DNA of 33,536 nucleotides, taken from a virus. Location of the stretch: positions 1 through 33,536 of IMG/VR virus record IMGVR_UViG_3300046616_000611, one strand, 5' to 3'. Every line of letters begins with the position of its first letter. The stretch's first letter is position 1. The notes under the pieces were generated by a model, which searched no databases, was not told the origin of the DNA, and was given only the letters and a program-made list of their open reading frames with translations. Of the stretch, positions 16,416 to 24,443 are shown piece after piece. The position numbers were made by a program, and so were the translations under genes.

Positions 16416-16933
16416 TTCTGATTCGCCTTGATGATTGCCTTCTCCAGCCTGATCGCCATCGCCTGCAGCGCGTCATCACGCCGATTCTCCAGCGCCGGGG
16501 CAATGAACGGCGTGGCCTGTACGCGCGAGCGCACACTATCCCGCTTGCGCCGCCCATTACCCGGATAGACGTTGCGGCCCTTCTCCAGGAACCACCAGTA
16601 GAACGGATCGTTGATGTAGACGCTGGTGACCCGGCCGTTCTTACCGACGACCAAGCGCTTTTGCGCGTTCTTTCCCATCGCCCTGCCGTGCCGTACGCCC
16701 AGGTTGTACTGCGTCAGACCATCGGGCGTCCGGTCACGCTTGATCACAATATTGCTGATCAGCGCCCCCGTTAGCCGCAAGCCCTCCGCTTGGGCGATGC
16801 TGCGAGCTTCCTTGCGGACCACGCCACCAGCAGCCGCTACCATGAGACGCGACGTGCGCTGCCGCATGTCGTCTTTGACCTCGCGAAAGGCGCCACGCAA
16901 CTCGCCAAGTCCATCGATCCGTGTTGCCGTCAT
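16412..16933 (-). CDS. HK97 gp10-like head-tail component
   Basis: A 173-aa structural protein of the HK97_gp10 family, likely part of the neck or tail completion. Family features are an N-terminal GLGELRGAFREV, then VVRKEARSIAQAEGLRLTGAL, and the DPFYWWFLEKGR motif near the middle that marks gp10-like proteins. The frame opens at 16960, but ATG 16933 is chosen because it forms an ATGA overlap with the upstream gene and has GAGGG upstream. Confidence 0.85.
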   Translation of the reverse strand: MTATRIDGLGELRGAFREVKDDMRQRTSRLMVAAAGGVVRKEARSIAQAEGLRLTGALISNIVIKRDRTPDGLTQYNLGVRHGRAMGKNAQKRLVVGKNGRVTSVYINDPFYWWFLEKGRNVYPGNGRRKRDSVRSRVQATPFIAPALENRRDDALQAMAIRLEKAIIKANQK

Positions 16934-17265
16934 GGCGCCGCGCCCTCGTCCAGATCGCACGTGAGCAGCATTTCCTGCCGCTGCCCCCGCACATCGTTAA
17001 CGTGCCGGATGTTGTACACCTGGCCGTCGTAGATGATGCGCATGCTGGCCGAAACACTGGCTCGATGCCAGATCAGAAATTCAGACCGCGCCGTAGGCTG
17101 CTCGCCACCGTACTTCGTCACGCGGGCTTCGTCGCCGCTGAAGTGGCGCACACCTGCCCACAACTTGGCGACATCCTCCCAGGAGCGGACATTGCCGCCA
17201 ACGGCATCCTTGCCCTGCGTCAGGCGTTGCAACCGGATACGCCGATCTTTAGCACCAGCACGCAT
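16930..17265 (-). CDS. Head closure / head-tail joining protein (SPP1 gp16-like)
   Basis: A 111-aa beta-barrel protein of the phage head-tail joining family. RDRRIRLQRLTQGKDAVGG-like opening, WEDVAKLWAGVRHFSG, ARSEFLIWHR and MRIIYDGQVYNIRHV are the typical strands. It closes the portal-connector channel and gives the tail its docking surface. Coupled on both sides by overlaps (TAATG upstream, ATGA downstream). Confidence 0.88.
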   Translation of the reverse strand: MRAGAKDRRIRLQRLTQGKDAVGGNVRSWEDVAKLWAGVRHFSGDEARVTKYGGEQPTARSEFLIWHRASVSASMRIIYDGQVYNIRHVNDVRGQRQEMLLTCDLDEGAAP

Positions 17266-17621
17266 TACGCCCCCATACCGATGCGGCGCGGCTGCAGCAG
17301 CGCCTTCGATCCGTTCGGCAACTCCACAACGCTGATGCCGACTACCGAATCCTCGCGGTTCACATACAAGTGACCGAGCATGAGCAGGATTGCTGCCTGC
17401 ACGCTAGCAGTGACCACCATCGGCCGGTCGCCCGCCGTATCCGCCTCTACCGCAGCAGCCATGTCGGCTTCATTGGCAAAGACCTGGCGATTGAGGTAGT
17501 CGCATGCCGCCTCCTCCGCCGTGGCGATGTAGAGCGGCAACAGCAGGCTCTCTGGATCGTCGTCGGGGTCGGTGTCTATCCGCAGGTGTTGGCGCGCCAG
17601 CTCAAGACTGACCAGGCTCAT
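17265..17621 (-). CDS. Head-tail connector (gp6-like DNA packaging protein)
   Basis: A 118-aa, mostly helical protein of the HK97 gp6-like connector family that sits under the portal. SLELARQHLRIDTDPDDDPESLL and LYIATAEEAACDYLNRQVF are the signature; VTASVQAAILLMLGHLYVNRE closes the fold. The frame is open to 17822, but ATG 17621 is the natural family start and the longer N-terminus is arginine-rich shadow. It overlaps the upstream gene by 20 nt. Confidence 0.88.
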   Translation of the reverse strand: MSLVSLELARQHLRIDTDPDDDPESLLLPLYIATAEEAACDYLNRQVFANEADMAAAVEADTAGDRPMVVTASVQAAILLMLGHLYVNREDSVVGISVVELPNGSKALLQPRRIGMGA

Positions 17622-18039
17622 CACCAGCCCCAGCCGCTGCCCCCAGTTGGACGCCGTTTTCCGGCTCCGCGCCAGCCTGATCTTGTGCAGACGCCGCCGG
17701 GGCCGCGCCTTCAGACTGCTGCGTGCCTGTACCAACGGCAGCGCTCGCGTCTGCCTGGTGATCCGCAGGAACCGTTTGGGCACGGTTGCGCGGCGCCGCC
17801 GGTTTCTTCGGATTGCCGACAATCAGCTTTTGTGCAGACGTCTGCACAAATACCTCCGCGCCGCCGTTCGATTGCAATTCGTCGTCAGCAAGTGCAGACG
17901 TCTGCACAACCGAAGCCGGACGCGCAATGCCAAGGCGCACCAGTTCTTCCGCGCGCAGCTTGTCGACGCCGCGTAAGACCGTGCCGCGACGCACCCATAC
18001 CTTGCCGTCACGATGAGGTTTAATGATCTCGATATTCAT
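17602..18039 (-). CDS. Hypothetical head-region protein with low-complexity C-terminus
   Basis: 145 aa from ATG 18039, with GGAG just upstream; the open frame runs on to 18222 but overlaps the capsid gene. Residues 1-40 (MNIEIIKPHRDGKVWVRRG) form a small charged domain; the rest is Ala/Gln/Pro-rich and probably disordered. Two copies of the 16-bp palindrome, exactly 60 bp apart, encode VQTSA twice within the linker. The slot between capsid and connector often holds small decoration or unknown proteins. No function is assigned. Confidence 0.65.
   Translation of the reverse strand: MNIEIIKPHRDGKVWVRRGTVLRGVDKLRAEELVRLGIARPASVVQTSALADDELQSNGGAEVFVQTSAQKLIVGNPKKPAAPRNRAQTVPADHQADASAAVGTGTQQSEGAAPAASAQDQAGAEPENGVQLGAAAGAGDEPGQS
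17832..17847. repeat. 16-bp palindrome GTGCAGACGTCTGCAC, copy 2
   Basis: Perfect copy inside the linker protein gene (reads VQTSA on the minus strand). Its start is exactly 60 bp from copy 3. Confidence 0.95.
17892..17907. repeat. 16-bp palindrome GTGCAGACGTCTGCAC, copy 3
   Basis: Perfect copy in the same gene and frame as copy 2, 60 bp away, so both lie on similar faces of the helix. Confidence 0.95.
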
Positions 18040-18046
18040 GTTGCTC

Positions 18047-18069
18047 CGCGGACGGGCCTGCCGTCCGCG
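18047..18069 (-). promoter_or_regulatory. Strong hairpin in the leader of the 17602-18039 gene
   Basis: Perfect 9-bp stem (CGCGGACGG / CCGTCCGCG) with a 5-nt loop between the capsid stop and the next start. No T-tract follows; the stem abuts the GGAG ribosome site, so it may tune translation, protect the capsid mRNA end or pause RNA polymerase. Confidence 0.5.
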
Positions 18070-18082
18070 CTCCGTGTTGAGA

Positions 18083-19288
18083 TTACTTACGCAGTTCGCC
18101 GGTGACGAACGATTCAGGACGGTACACCGCGAGAGCCATGCGCTCTTCGGCCAGGACGGTGCATGCACCCTTGACGAAGTTCTCGCCGTCTTCAGTCGAA
18201 ACTTGCACCGTGGCCTCTTCACGGTCGAACAACTGGGAACCCAGCGTGAAGGAACCCACCAGGAATTCGTTCTCTGGAATCGCCGTCGTGTCGATCACCG
18301 GCACTCGCCACATCAGCGGCTTGTCGCTGGTGCCCAGGTTGACCCACACATACTGGCCGGTCGAATCCTTCTGCAGCTCGATATCGGCCCAGTCGGTCGG
18401 GTTGAGAACGATGCCGGTTGCACGGAATTGCGCCAGGCGCACCTGCAGGATCGCCTTGCGCAGGATGTCGATCGGCGTATCGGTCACTTTACGGCGCGCC
18501 TCCTGGAACTGCGACGCTTGCGGCAGCAGGCCCAGCAGATTAGTGCCAGTGCCATCGCCGCCCAGAATCTGCTCTTCTTCCTCGTACTTCAGGCCGTACA
18601 CCATGATGCCGTCGATGAAAGTTTGCAGCTGCGGCACGTCCTTCAGGATTTCGCGCGAGGCCGGCAGCCAGTGGCCGATGGTGCGCACGTTGGCCGTCTT
18701 CAGTCCGAACTGCAGGTCGGACTGGGCGCGCTTAGCCAGCTCGGCCACGGTGCCGGCATTGTTGGTGAAGCCAGTCACCTGCACGTATTCCACCGCGTTG
18801 CTTTCGGTGCGGCCTGGCATGATGAGGTCGCGGACGGTCATCTCGCGCTCCGGCAGCGCCAGAATGCCTTCGACACGCTCTGGACGCACGGCAGCGCCAC
18901 CGGAAGCCGGCGTCAGCGAGCTGATCGCCTTCACGCCGATGCTGGCACGGCCACCGCGTGCGCCCTTGCCCTGCAGCGCCTTGAAGTCGTCAGAGTCCGT
19001 GAAGGACTGGCCCAGCGACTTGACTTGCACTTCGTCGCCGCCAGGACGGCGCGCCAGCTTCTGCTCCACGTCCTGCATGCGGGCCATCAGATCGTTGCCC
19101 GACTCGGACAGCTTTTCCAGAGCGGATTTCGTTTCAGTGGACACGGTGCCCAGGTTCTTGATTTCCGCCGATGCCTTTTCGCACCAGCCCTTGATTTCAG
19201 CGTCGCGCTGCTTCAGGGAGTCAGCCAGGCCTTTCAGCTCCAGCTTGTCGTCTTGGCGCTCACCGGCATTCTTGTGTTCGATGTACAT
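18083..19288 (-). CDS. Major capsid protein, HK97 fold
   Basis: A 401-aa capsid precursor. Residues about 1-95 are a charged helical region (coiled-coil delta/scaffold domain) probably removed by the adjacent protease; the body begins near the ASIGVKAISSLTPASGG segment. HK97-type landmarks are visible: REMTVRDLIMPGRTESNAVEYVQV, WLPASREILKDVPQLQTFI, the LGGDGTGTNLLGLL loop and a C-terminal ERMALAVYRPESFV. ATG 19288 has AAGGA nine bases upstream. It follows the protease with a 9-nt gap. Confidence 0.95.
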   Translation of the reverse strand: MYIEHKNAGERQDDKLELKGLADSLKQRDAEIKGWCEKASAEIKNLGTVSTETKSALEKLSESGNDLMARMQDVEQKLARRPGGDEVQVKSLGQSFTDSDDFKALQGKGARGGRASIGVKAISSLTPASGGAAVRPERVEGILALPEREMTVRDLIMPGRTESNAVEYVQVTGFTNNAGTVAELAKRAQSDLQFGLKTANVRTIGHWLPASREILKDVPQLQTFIDGIMVYGLKYEEEEQILGGDGTGTNLLGLLPQASQFQEARRKVTDTPIDILRKAILQVRLAQFRATGIVLNPTDWADIELQKDSTGQYVWVNLGTSDKPLMWRVPVIDTTAIPENEFLVGSFTLGSQLFDREEATVQVSTEDGENFVKGACTVLAEERMALAVYRPESFVTGELRK

Positions 19289-19297
19289 CGTGATTCC

Positions 19298-19987
19298 TTA
19301 AAAAGAGAGGGAAGAAAGAGAGAAACTGCTGGCCTGCGCGACCAGCGCGGACAGCTCTTGTGCATTGGCGCCGGCGGGCGCTTGCAGAAGGTGTTTCAGG
19401 CCATGCTCCGCAATGGATGAGGCCTGATAGCGGGTGAAACCGTTGTGCAACAGGAGGCTCTTGAATTCCTCCTCATTGGGCAGCGTGCCGTGCGCGAGAC
19501 TGGATTTAACCGCCTCGATGCGCGCCTCATCGTTGGCCGGCGTGGTGACGATGCTGATCTCCACCAGCTCTAGCTCCTTGAGCGTGCGCACACGGGTGGC
19601 CTCGTTGTAGCTGTCGTCGATCACGTAGTAGCCGATGGACAGGCCCGTGATGGACTTGGACTTCATGCCGCGATACGCCAGGCGCGCATACTCGGAGTCG
19701 TCCAACCACAGCTCGCCGTCGCCGATCAGGCCGTGCGCGTCTTCCTTCAGGTTCGTCCACGATCCAATCGGCTCGCCCTGGCGGTGTTGCCACAGGATCG
19801 GCAAAGAACGACCTTTCGCCACCAGCTCGGCCAGCGACTTTTTAAACGCCCCCGGCGCTACCACCTCGCGGTAGCTATCCACCACACCGAAGACCGAGCC
19901 GTAGCCCGTGAAAATACCGCCTTCTGCAACGGACTTCACGTCCAGATCGAAGGCCCGCACCTTGTAATTTCCGCTCTTACGATTCAC
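19298..19987 (-). CDS. HK97 family prohead protease
   Basis: A 229-aa serine protease that trims the capsid precursor during head maturation. The catalytic His is H68 in ILWQHRQGEPIGSW and the nucleophile is S117 in ITGLSIGYYV; the following LVEISIVTTPAN is the conserved strand of the family. The C-terminal 70 residues are a helical and Ser/Ala-rich tail. Start is GTG 19987 with AGGAGA five bases upstream, overlapping the portal gene by 11 nt. Confidence 0.95.
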   Translation of the reverse strand: MNRKSGNYKVRAFDLDVKSVAEGGIFTGYGSVFGVVDSYREVVAPGAFKKSLAELVAKGRSLPILWQHRQGEPIGSWTNLKEDAHGLIGDGELWLDDSEYARLAYRGMKSKSITGLSIGYYVIDDSYNEATRVRTLKELELVEISIVTTPANDEARIEAVKSSLAHGTLPNEEEFKSLLLHNGFTRYQASSIAEHGLKHLLQAPAGANAQELSALVAQASSFSLSSLSF

Positions 19988-21266
19988 TGTTTTCTCCTAT
20001 GGCTGGCAGCTCCAGCCAGTTCAAAATTGCGTCCTTCGCGGCTTTGGCGGCCGACATCGCCTTGCCCAGCAGCCGCAGCGGCACGAGATTGCTTTGCACG
20101 GTCAGCTCATCGCCTCCTTCCAGCGGCGGCCTGTTCTCCAATTCGCGGATCTCGTTACGCGTGAGCCAGCCGTTCTGAGCACCGGATGCATACAGCGCTG
20201 CCCGGCCCGCAGAGTCGGCGCGCAGGAGACCTTCCAGGCTGAACTCGGCAAAGTAGCGGCGTCGCTCGACCGGCGACAGCAGGCTGCGGGCAATACCCTG
20301 TTCGATGCGGGTGAGGTACGGCCGCAGCGCAAACGTCAGGAAGGCCTGCATTTGCTGCTCCAGCGCGGTTGGGTAGTTCGAGGATTTTTCCGTGTGGCCG
20401 ATCATGAAGGGCGGCGTGCGGAACCAACGGCAGATTTCTGCAACGTTGAAGAAGCGCGACTCCAGCATCTGCGCGTCCTGCGGACTGAGAGACAACGGCA
20501 TGTACTTCATGCCAGCCTCCAGCACCATGATCTTGCCGGTGTTCGCCACCCCCGAGAGCTGATCTGCAATAGAGTCGCGAATATCCTGACGCTGATCTTT
20601 CTTCAGGAGCTGTTCGGTGCTCAGCGCGCCGCCCGCTCGCATGCCGTTGGCGAATAACTTGCCGCTCGCTTCGTCCGCGGCCATCGCCATGCCAATCGTG
20701 TTGCGTGCATAGGCAATGGGCGAAAGACCGATCAGACCGTCGATACCGAAGCCCTTGAGGTGGAAGATATCGGTTTCGCGGTAGTTGAACGTGCCTTTCG
20801 AGGTCTTGTACACGTAGAGGGGATCGCCCAGTTCATCGAGCTTGACCGTCATCCATTCCGGGTTCAACGGATCAAGGCTGACGATGCGTCCGCCAGAATA
20901 TGTCTTCAGGGCGTACGCATTGCCCCACAAGCAAAGCTGCGCAACCACAGCCTCCCAGAACTCGACCGCGCTCATATTGGCGTTGGGTGCGCTATGCACC
21001 AGGTCATACAGCCAATGGTTGCGCGCGACAACTCTGCGCCCCTTCGCGTCCCGCTCATAGACCTGCAGCGGCAGTGTCGCTATCGTCTCGGAGATGAGAC
21101 GAACGCACGCCCATACCGTGGCGATCTGGAGTGCCGCCTGGACGTTGACGGCCTTGCCAGAGTGTGAGCCGCCGCCTGCACGACCGGACAGAATGCGCAC
21201 CGTGCCGCCCAGCGATTTAATCAACCATCGCTGCGCGCGGCGCGTGGCCAAAGAAAGAATACTCAT
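19977..21266 (-). CDS. Portal protein, HK97 family
   Basis: A 429-aa protein forming the dodecameric DNA gate at the head vertex. Family signatures are IATVWACVRLISETIATLPLQVYE near residue 50, WEAVVAQLCLWGNAYAL, DIFHLKGFG, GLSPIAYARNTIG, and the C-terminal FRTPPFMIGHTEKSSNYPT followed by ALRPYLTRIEQGI. The length is normal. ATG 21266 overlaps the terL stop (ATGA). Confidence 0.96.
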   Translation of the reverse strand: MSILSLATRRAQRWLIKSLGGTVRILSGRAGGGSHSGKAVNVQAALQIATVWACVRLISETIATLPLQVYERDAKGRRVVARNHWLYDLVHSAPNANMSAVEFWEAVVAQLCLWGNAYALKTYSGGRIVSLDPLNPEWMTVKLDELGDPLYVYKTSKGTFNYRETDIFHLKGFGIDGLIGLSPIAYARNTIGMAMAADEASGKLFANGMRAGGALSTEQLLKKDQRQDIRDSIADQLSGVANTGKIMVLEAGMKYMPLSLSPQDAQMLESRFFNVAEICRWFRTPPFMIGHTEKSSNYPTALEQQMQAFLTFALRPYLTRIEQGIARSLLSPVERRRYFAEFSLEGLLRADSAGRAALYASGAQNGWLTRNEIRELENRPPLEGGDELTVQSNLVPLRLLGKAMSAAKAAKDAILNWLELPAIGENSES

Positions 21267-23113
21267 ACGATCACCGGGTTAGAAATGAAGTCATCGAAGT
21301 TGCCTTCGTCGCTTTCGGCCACAGCACGGCTCAGCGCCATGACGGTCGCGACAACGCAGTCGATTCGCCCGTTGGCGTTCGACTTCTTTTTGTCGGGCCT
21401 GAAATTGCCGTTCGTATCGAACAGCAGGGCCGTGTTGCTTGCACACCAGCGCAACACAGGATTGCCGCCGTGCTGGAAACGCTTGCTGTAGACCAGCTCT
21501 TCCAGCTTCTTGCTGCCGGGGTACATGCCGCCCGTGTTCTGCGGCACCTCGACCAACGGCACGCCCTTGTCCAGCAGCTCGTTCGCCAGCTGCAGCGCGT
21601 TCCAGCGGTCGAAACCAATCTCAACCACATCAAAGTCACGCACCGCCTGCAGGATCTGCTCCCGCACCGGCCCGTAATCGGTGACGTTGCCTTCGGTCGC
21701 CACCAGCCAGCCGCGCTTCACCCAGCCCTCGTAAGGCGCTGCGTCGTCGGCGGACTGCATGTCAACCTTCTCTTGCGGACACCACGTCCACACCAGCACG
21801 TACCACTCGCCCTCTTCCTCATCCGGCGGAAACACCAGGGAGAACGAGGTCAGGTCGCGCGTTGATCCCAAGTCCAGTCCGCCGTAGCAGCGCCGCCCCT
21901 TCAGCACGCCGGGATCGAACTTGCGTTTGCCGTGGTCCCACACGGCCATGTCGAACCAGCCATCGGCACTGTTGCACCAGATGTTCAGATCCTTGGTGAA
22001 GAAATTGACGCGGGCGCCGGGCATCGCTGCGGCCTTTCGGGCCTGGGCGCGCATGTACTCGACGGTCTTCGATAGTCCCAGGCCGGGGTTGGCCTTGATC
22101 CAGTTACGCTCGTCGAACGGATCGTCATCCTTGTCCAGCGTGTAGACGTAGCCGAAGAAGCTGTCATCCTTGCGCCACCCCTCCAGCACCGAGATCAGAT
22201 AGTCGCGCTGCTCCGTGCAAATGCCATCGAGAATGAAACCAGCCGTCGTGATCGCGGACAGCAAGGGCTGCTCACGTGCACCCAGCGCCGACTCCATGAC
22301 GTCCCATACATCGCGGTGCTTCTGGGCGTGCAGCTCATCGAACAGGATGGCCGAAGGATTCAGGCCGTCCAGGTTCTCCGCGTTGGCCGGCAGCGGCAAG
22401 AACACCGAGTTGTCGTCCAGCTCGATCTTCTCGTGGTTCATGCCCGCGTAGATCTTGAACGAACGCGCCACGCCTGGTGAGCGTTTCGCCCAGCGCTTGA
22501 TGTTGTCGAACGCAGGCTTGAAAACTGTCATTGCCTGGTTGCGCGTGGTCGCTACCGCGTAAACCTCGGCGCCAGCCTCGCCATCCATCGAGAACAGGTA
22601 AGCGCCCTGCGGCCCCTTCCATGTGCTCTTGCCGTTCTTGCGCGCGACTTCTTCATACGCACGGCTGAAGCGCCGCTTGCCGTCGCTCGCGCGGCGCCAT
22701 CCATACAGCACTGCTGTCCAGAACTGCTGCCACGGGTCCAGCATGATCGGCTTGCCCGCCAGCGGCCCCTTGATGTGCACGAAGAAGCGCTGGATGTAGT
22801 CGATGACGTGCAGGCCATGCTCTGGCGAGAAGTACAGGCCACGATAGGCGCCGTCCACCAGATCCTGATAGTGCCGCTGCACGGCCAGGTACACATACCG
22901 GCCAACCGTGATCTCGCCGCGCAGCACCGGCAGACCGTAGACTTCGTCCCACTCATGCAGGACTTCCGGTATCAGTGACTGGAGCTTTTTCGCGGAGAGT
23001 TTATGCCGTGATTTACGAGGCTTGCGAACAGATCGTCCTGCTGCCCCTGCGGCCCCGTGTCCTTGCGCACGCGCGCCAGGGACGGAATTGTTAAGCACGC
23101 TTTCGGCAGCCAT
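21263..23113 (-). CDS. terL: Terminase large subunit
   Basis: A 616-aa packaging motor of the Terminase_1/HK97-like type. The ATPase has the Walker A-like ARKNGKST (157-164) and Walker B ILFDE (256-260). The nuclease domain has its first Asp in GGLDLGST (D414), and a later Asp-containing RIDCVVATVMAL helix. The first 45 residues are basic and lie upstream of where most homologues begin. ATG 23113 has GGAG eight bases upstream, and no canonical start exists in frame after residue 6 until well into the conserved fold. It therefore overlaps terS by 142 nt. Confidence 0.95.
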   Translation of the reverse strand: MAAESVLNNSVPGARAQGHGAAGAAGRSVRKPRKSRHKLSAKKLQSLIPEVLHEWDEVYGLPVLRGEITVGRYVYLAVQRHYQDLVDGAYRGLYFSPEHGLHVIDYIQRFFVHIKGPLAGKPIMLDPWQQFWTAVLYGWRRASDGKRRFSRAYEEVARKNGKSTWKGPQGAYLFSMDGEAGAEVYAVATTRNQAMTVFKPAFDNIKRWAKRSPGVARSFKIYAGMNHEKIELDDNSVFLPLPANAENLDGLNPSAILFDELHAQKHRDVWDVMESALGAREQPLLSAITTAGFILDGICTEQRDYLISVLEGWRKDDSFFGYVYTLDKDDDPFDERNWIKANPGLGLSKTVEYMRAQARKAAAMPGARVNFFTKDLNIWCNSADGWFDMAVWDHGKRKFDPGVLKGRRCYGGLDLGSTRDLTSFSLVFPPDEEEGEWYVLVWTWCPQEKVDMQSADDAAPYEGWVKRGWLVATEGNVTDYGPVREQILQAVRDFDVVEIGFDRWNALQLANELLDKGVPLVEVPQNTGGMYPGSKKLEELVYSKRFQHGGNPVLRWCASNTALLFDTNGNFRPDKKKSNANGRIDCVVATVMALSRAVAESDEGNFDDFISNPVIV

Positions 23114-23454
23114 TGACCCAACTCCATTTTCAGCCGCTTTTCGTCATCGGCCCAGGGCGTCGGCGTCGCCCAACCTGTTTTGGAAATCTGCACTCGGCCC
23201 TGCGCTTCGCACTGCTCGCGGGCCGCCATCCAGTCAATGAAGGTTCGGACGATCACAGCGATGGGCATGCCCGCCGTCATGTGCTCGATTCCGGCAGCGC
23301 GGAGCGAATCGCAGATGTAGTCGTAGACTTCGCGCTCCGCGTCGCTCAACCCAATTGCAGGTGGCGGATCGGGCGAAGTGACTTGACCCGCGCTGGTCAC
23401 GGCGGTGCCACCGACCACCGGCGGCGCCGTGCCGAATTGATTTTTCAGATCCAT
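22972..23454 (-). CDS. terS: Terminase small subunit, P27 family
   Basis: A 160-aa DNA-recognition subunit that brings TerL to the packaging site. GLSDAEREVYDYICDSLRAAGI, VRTFIDWMAAREQ and ADDEKRLKMELGQWLPKACL fit the P27/Terminase_4 family; LTIPSLARVR is the usual late motif. The C-terminal 45 residues are encoded in the region shared with the start of terL in another frame. Start ATG 23454 has only a weak GGA ribosome site. Confidence 0.88.
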   Translation of the reverse strand: MDLKNQFGTAPPVVGGTAVTSAGQVTSPDPPPAIGLSDAEREVYDYICDSLRAAGIEHMTAGMPIAVIVRTFIDWMAAREQCEAQGRVQISKTGWATPTPWADDEKRLKMELGQWLPKACLTIPSLARVRKDTGPQGQQDDLFASLVNHGINSPRKSSSH

Positions 23455-23526
23455 GTTCGATATCCAGCCGCGCGCTGGCGGCAGTCAGTGGAGTGAATCG
23501 AGATGAGCTTGGCCTGATGGCTCAAA

Positions 23527-23537
23527 CCCCAGGGGGG
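23527..23537. other. Candidate cos region between the small gene and terS
   Basis: The non-coding gap 23455-23564 contains CCCCAGGGGGG next to T- and A-runs. G/C blocks of this type upstream of terS, with an HNH gene nearby, are a usual place for cohesive-end sites in HK97-like phages. The overhang cannot be read from sequence. Confidence 0.25.
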
Positions 23538-23564
23538 TAGTTTTTGTGCTGCGAAAAAATACGC

Positions 23565-23780
23565 CTAAGCTGACGGTTTCCGTTGTGCTGGCCTGAACGT
23601 TTTACCCGCCCCACCCCTTCGGCCACGCCCCAGGCCGGCCATGATCCAAGCTGCCCGGAGCGACTGCCACACGCCGAGATGAGTACGGAAGGCGCTGAAA
23701 CTATTGGTGAAACGTTGGCGCCAGGGGCGCAGGTGTACCCGCACTTCGATGGACCGCTCCAACTCAAACTCTTCGCACAT
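23565..23780 (-). CDS. Small basic hypothetical protein
   Basis: A 71-aa protein starting four bases after the HNH stop (TAAATCATG), with GGGGAAAG as a likely ribosome site. It is Arg-rich with RTHLGVWQSLRAAWIMAGLG in the middle and a basic tail. Similar short proteins occur between HNH and terminase genes in related phages, from memory. No function can be given. A longer overlapping frame (23522-23869) is rejected because it runs into HNH. Confidence 0.55.
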   Translation of the reverse strand: MCEEFELERSIEVRVHLRPWRQRFTNSFSAFRTHLGVWQSLRAAWIMAGLGRGRRGGAGKTFRPAQRKPSA

Positions 23781-23783
23781 GAT

Positions 23784-24134
23784 TTACTTTCCCCATCGCC
23801 CGCGCCGCTTCTCGCGCTCGCTCTTCTCGCCATGGCAACGCTCGCAAAGTGCCTGCTCATTCGTCTCATCGTCCGGACCGCCTTCAGCCAAGGGGATGAT
23901 GTGATCGCGCTGCGTGGCCTCAGTCACACGGCCCTGCCTCTTGCACTCAACGCACAAAGGCTCACGCGCAAACAGCGCGGAGCGCATGGCCTGCAGCCTG
24001 CGGCCGGTGATCCTCTTCGTTGGCGTGACCTTCGTCCATGCGGTGCGTGGATGCTTCGGACAGCGGCCACTGCCATCGCGCACCAATACGCGACAGGCAG
24101 TGAAGCTGCACGGCCTTGGAGCAGATACAGGCAT
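23784..24134 (-). CDS. HNH endonuclease
   Basis: A 116-aa nuclease. The HNH motif is QRDHIIPLAEGG (DH at 77-78), NEQALCERCH (His 101), with zinc-binding pairs C61/C64 and C97/C100. An extra N-terminal Cys group (CSFTAC, C25) may bind a second metal. HNH proteins next to terminase in HK97-like phages are needed with TerL for cos cleavage; that role is likely here. The frame opens at 24209, but ATG 24134 is right: GGAGG stands five bases upstream. The longer reading would translate through the palindrome at 24152. Confidence 0.92.
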   Translation of the reverse strand: MPVSAPRPCSFTACRVLVRDGSGRCPKHPRTAWTKVTPTKRITGRRLQAMRSALFAREPLCVECKRQGRVTEATQRDHIIPLAEGGPDDETNEQALCERCHGEKSEREKRRGRWGK

Positions 24135-24151
24135 CGCAACCTCCAGCACTT

Positions 24152-24167
24152 GTGCAGACGTCTGCAC
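24152..24167. repeat. 16-bp palindrome GTGCAGACGTCTGCAC, copy 4
   Basis: Perfect copy and the only non-coding one, 18 bases before the HNH start codon and just outside its ribosome site, well placed to act as an operator for the late genes. Confidence 0.95.
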
Positions 24168-24333
24168 TGAATAAAAAACGCCCAGGCAAGCCCAGGCAAA
24201 TGACGACATGCTTCCTTGTATCCCCCGCTATCGAGCAGATCGAGACAAGATCACCACCTTTCGTCGTTGAAGATTCGGTGCGCTTAACGTTCTCGCCCAA
24301 CGCCGCCATGCTATGCAATGGCCGAAAGAAAAA

Positions 24334-24361
24334 GCCCAGCGTGGCAAACACCAGGCTGGGC
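24334..24361 (-). terminator. Second of two tandem terminators before the late genes
   Basis: Minus-strand GCCCAGC, 14-nt loop that can pair further, GCTGGGC, then TTTTTCTTT. Confidence 0.8.
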
Positions 24362-24375
24362 GCGGAAATGAAAAA

Positions 24376-24393
24376 GCCCGCTCAATGGCGGGC
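24376..24393 (-). terminator. First of two tandem terminators before the late genes
   Basis: Minus-strand GCCCGC, 6-nt loop, GCGGGC, then TTTTTC. Lies 50 bases after the Q-like stop. Confidence 0.8.
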
Positions 24394-24443
24394 CTTCTAC
24401 TTGTTGCGCTTTAGACGAACACGCGCCTCCACTGAGGAGACGC

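Larger units (their letters stand above)
24168..24443. other. Leader region between Q-like gene and late genes
   Basis: Apart from copy 4 of the palindrome this roughly 300-base gap holds no gene. It carries two tandem minus-strand terminators and about 165 further bases in which the late promoter or read-through leader should lie. No clear promoter was identified. Confidence 0.5.

Noticed and set aside
18023-19420. 465-aa and 399-aa plus-strand frames
   Set aside because: Antisense to the clear major capsid gene; low-complexity composition.
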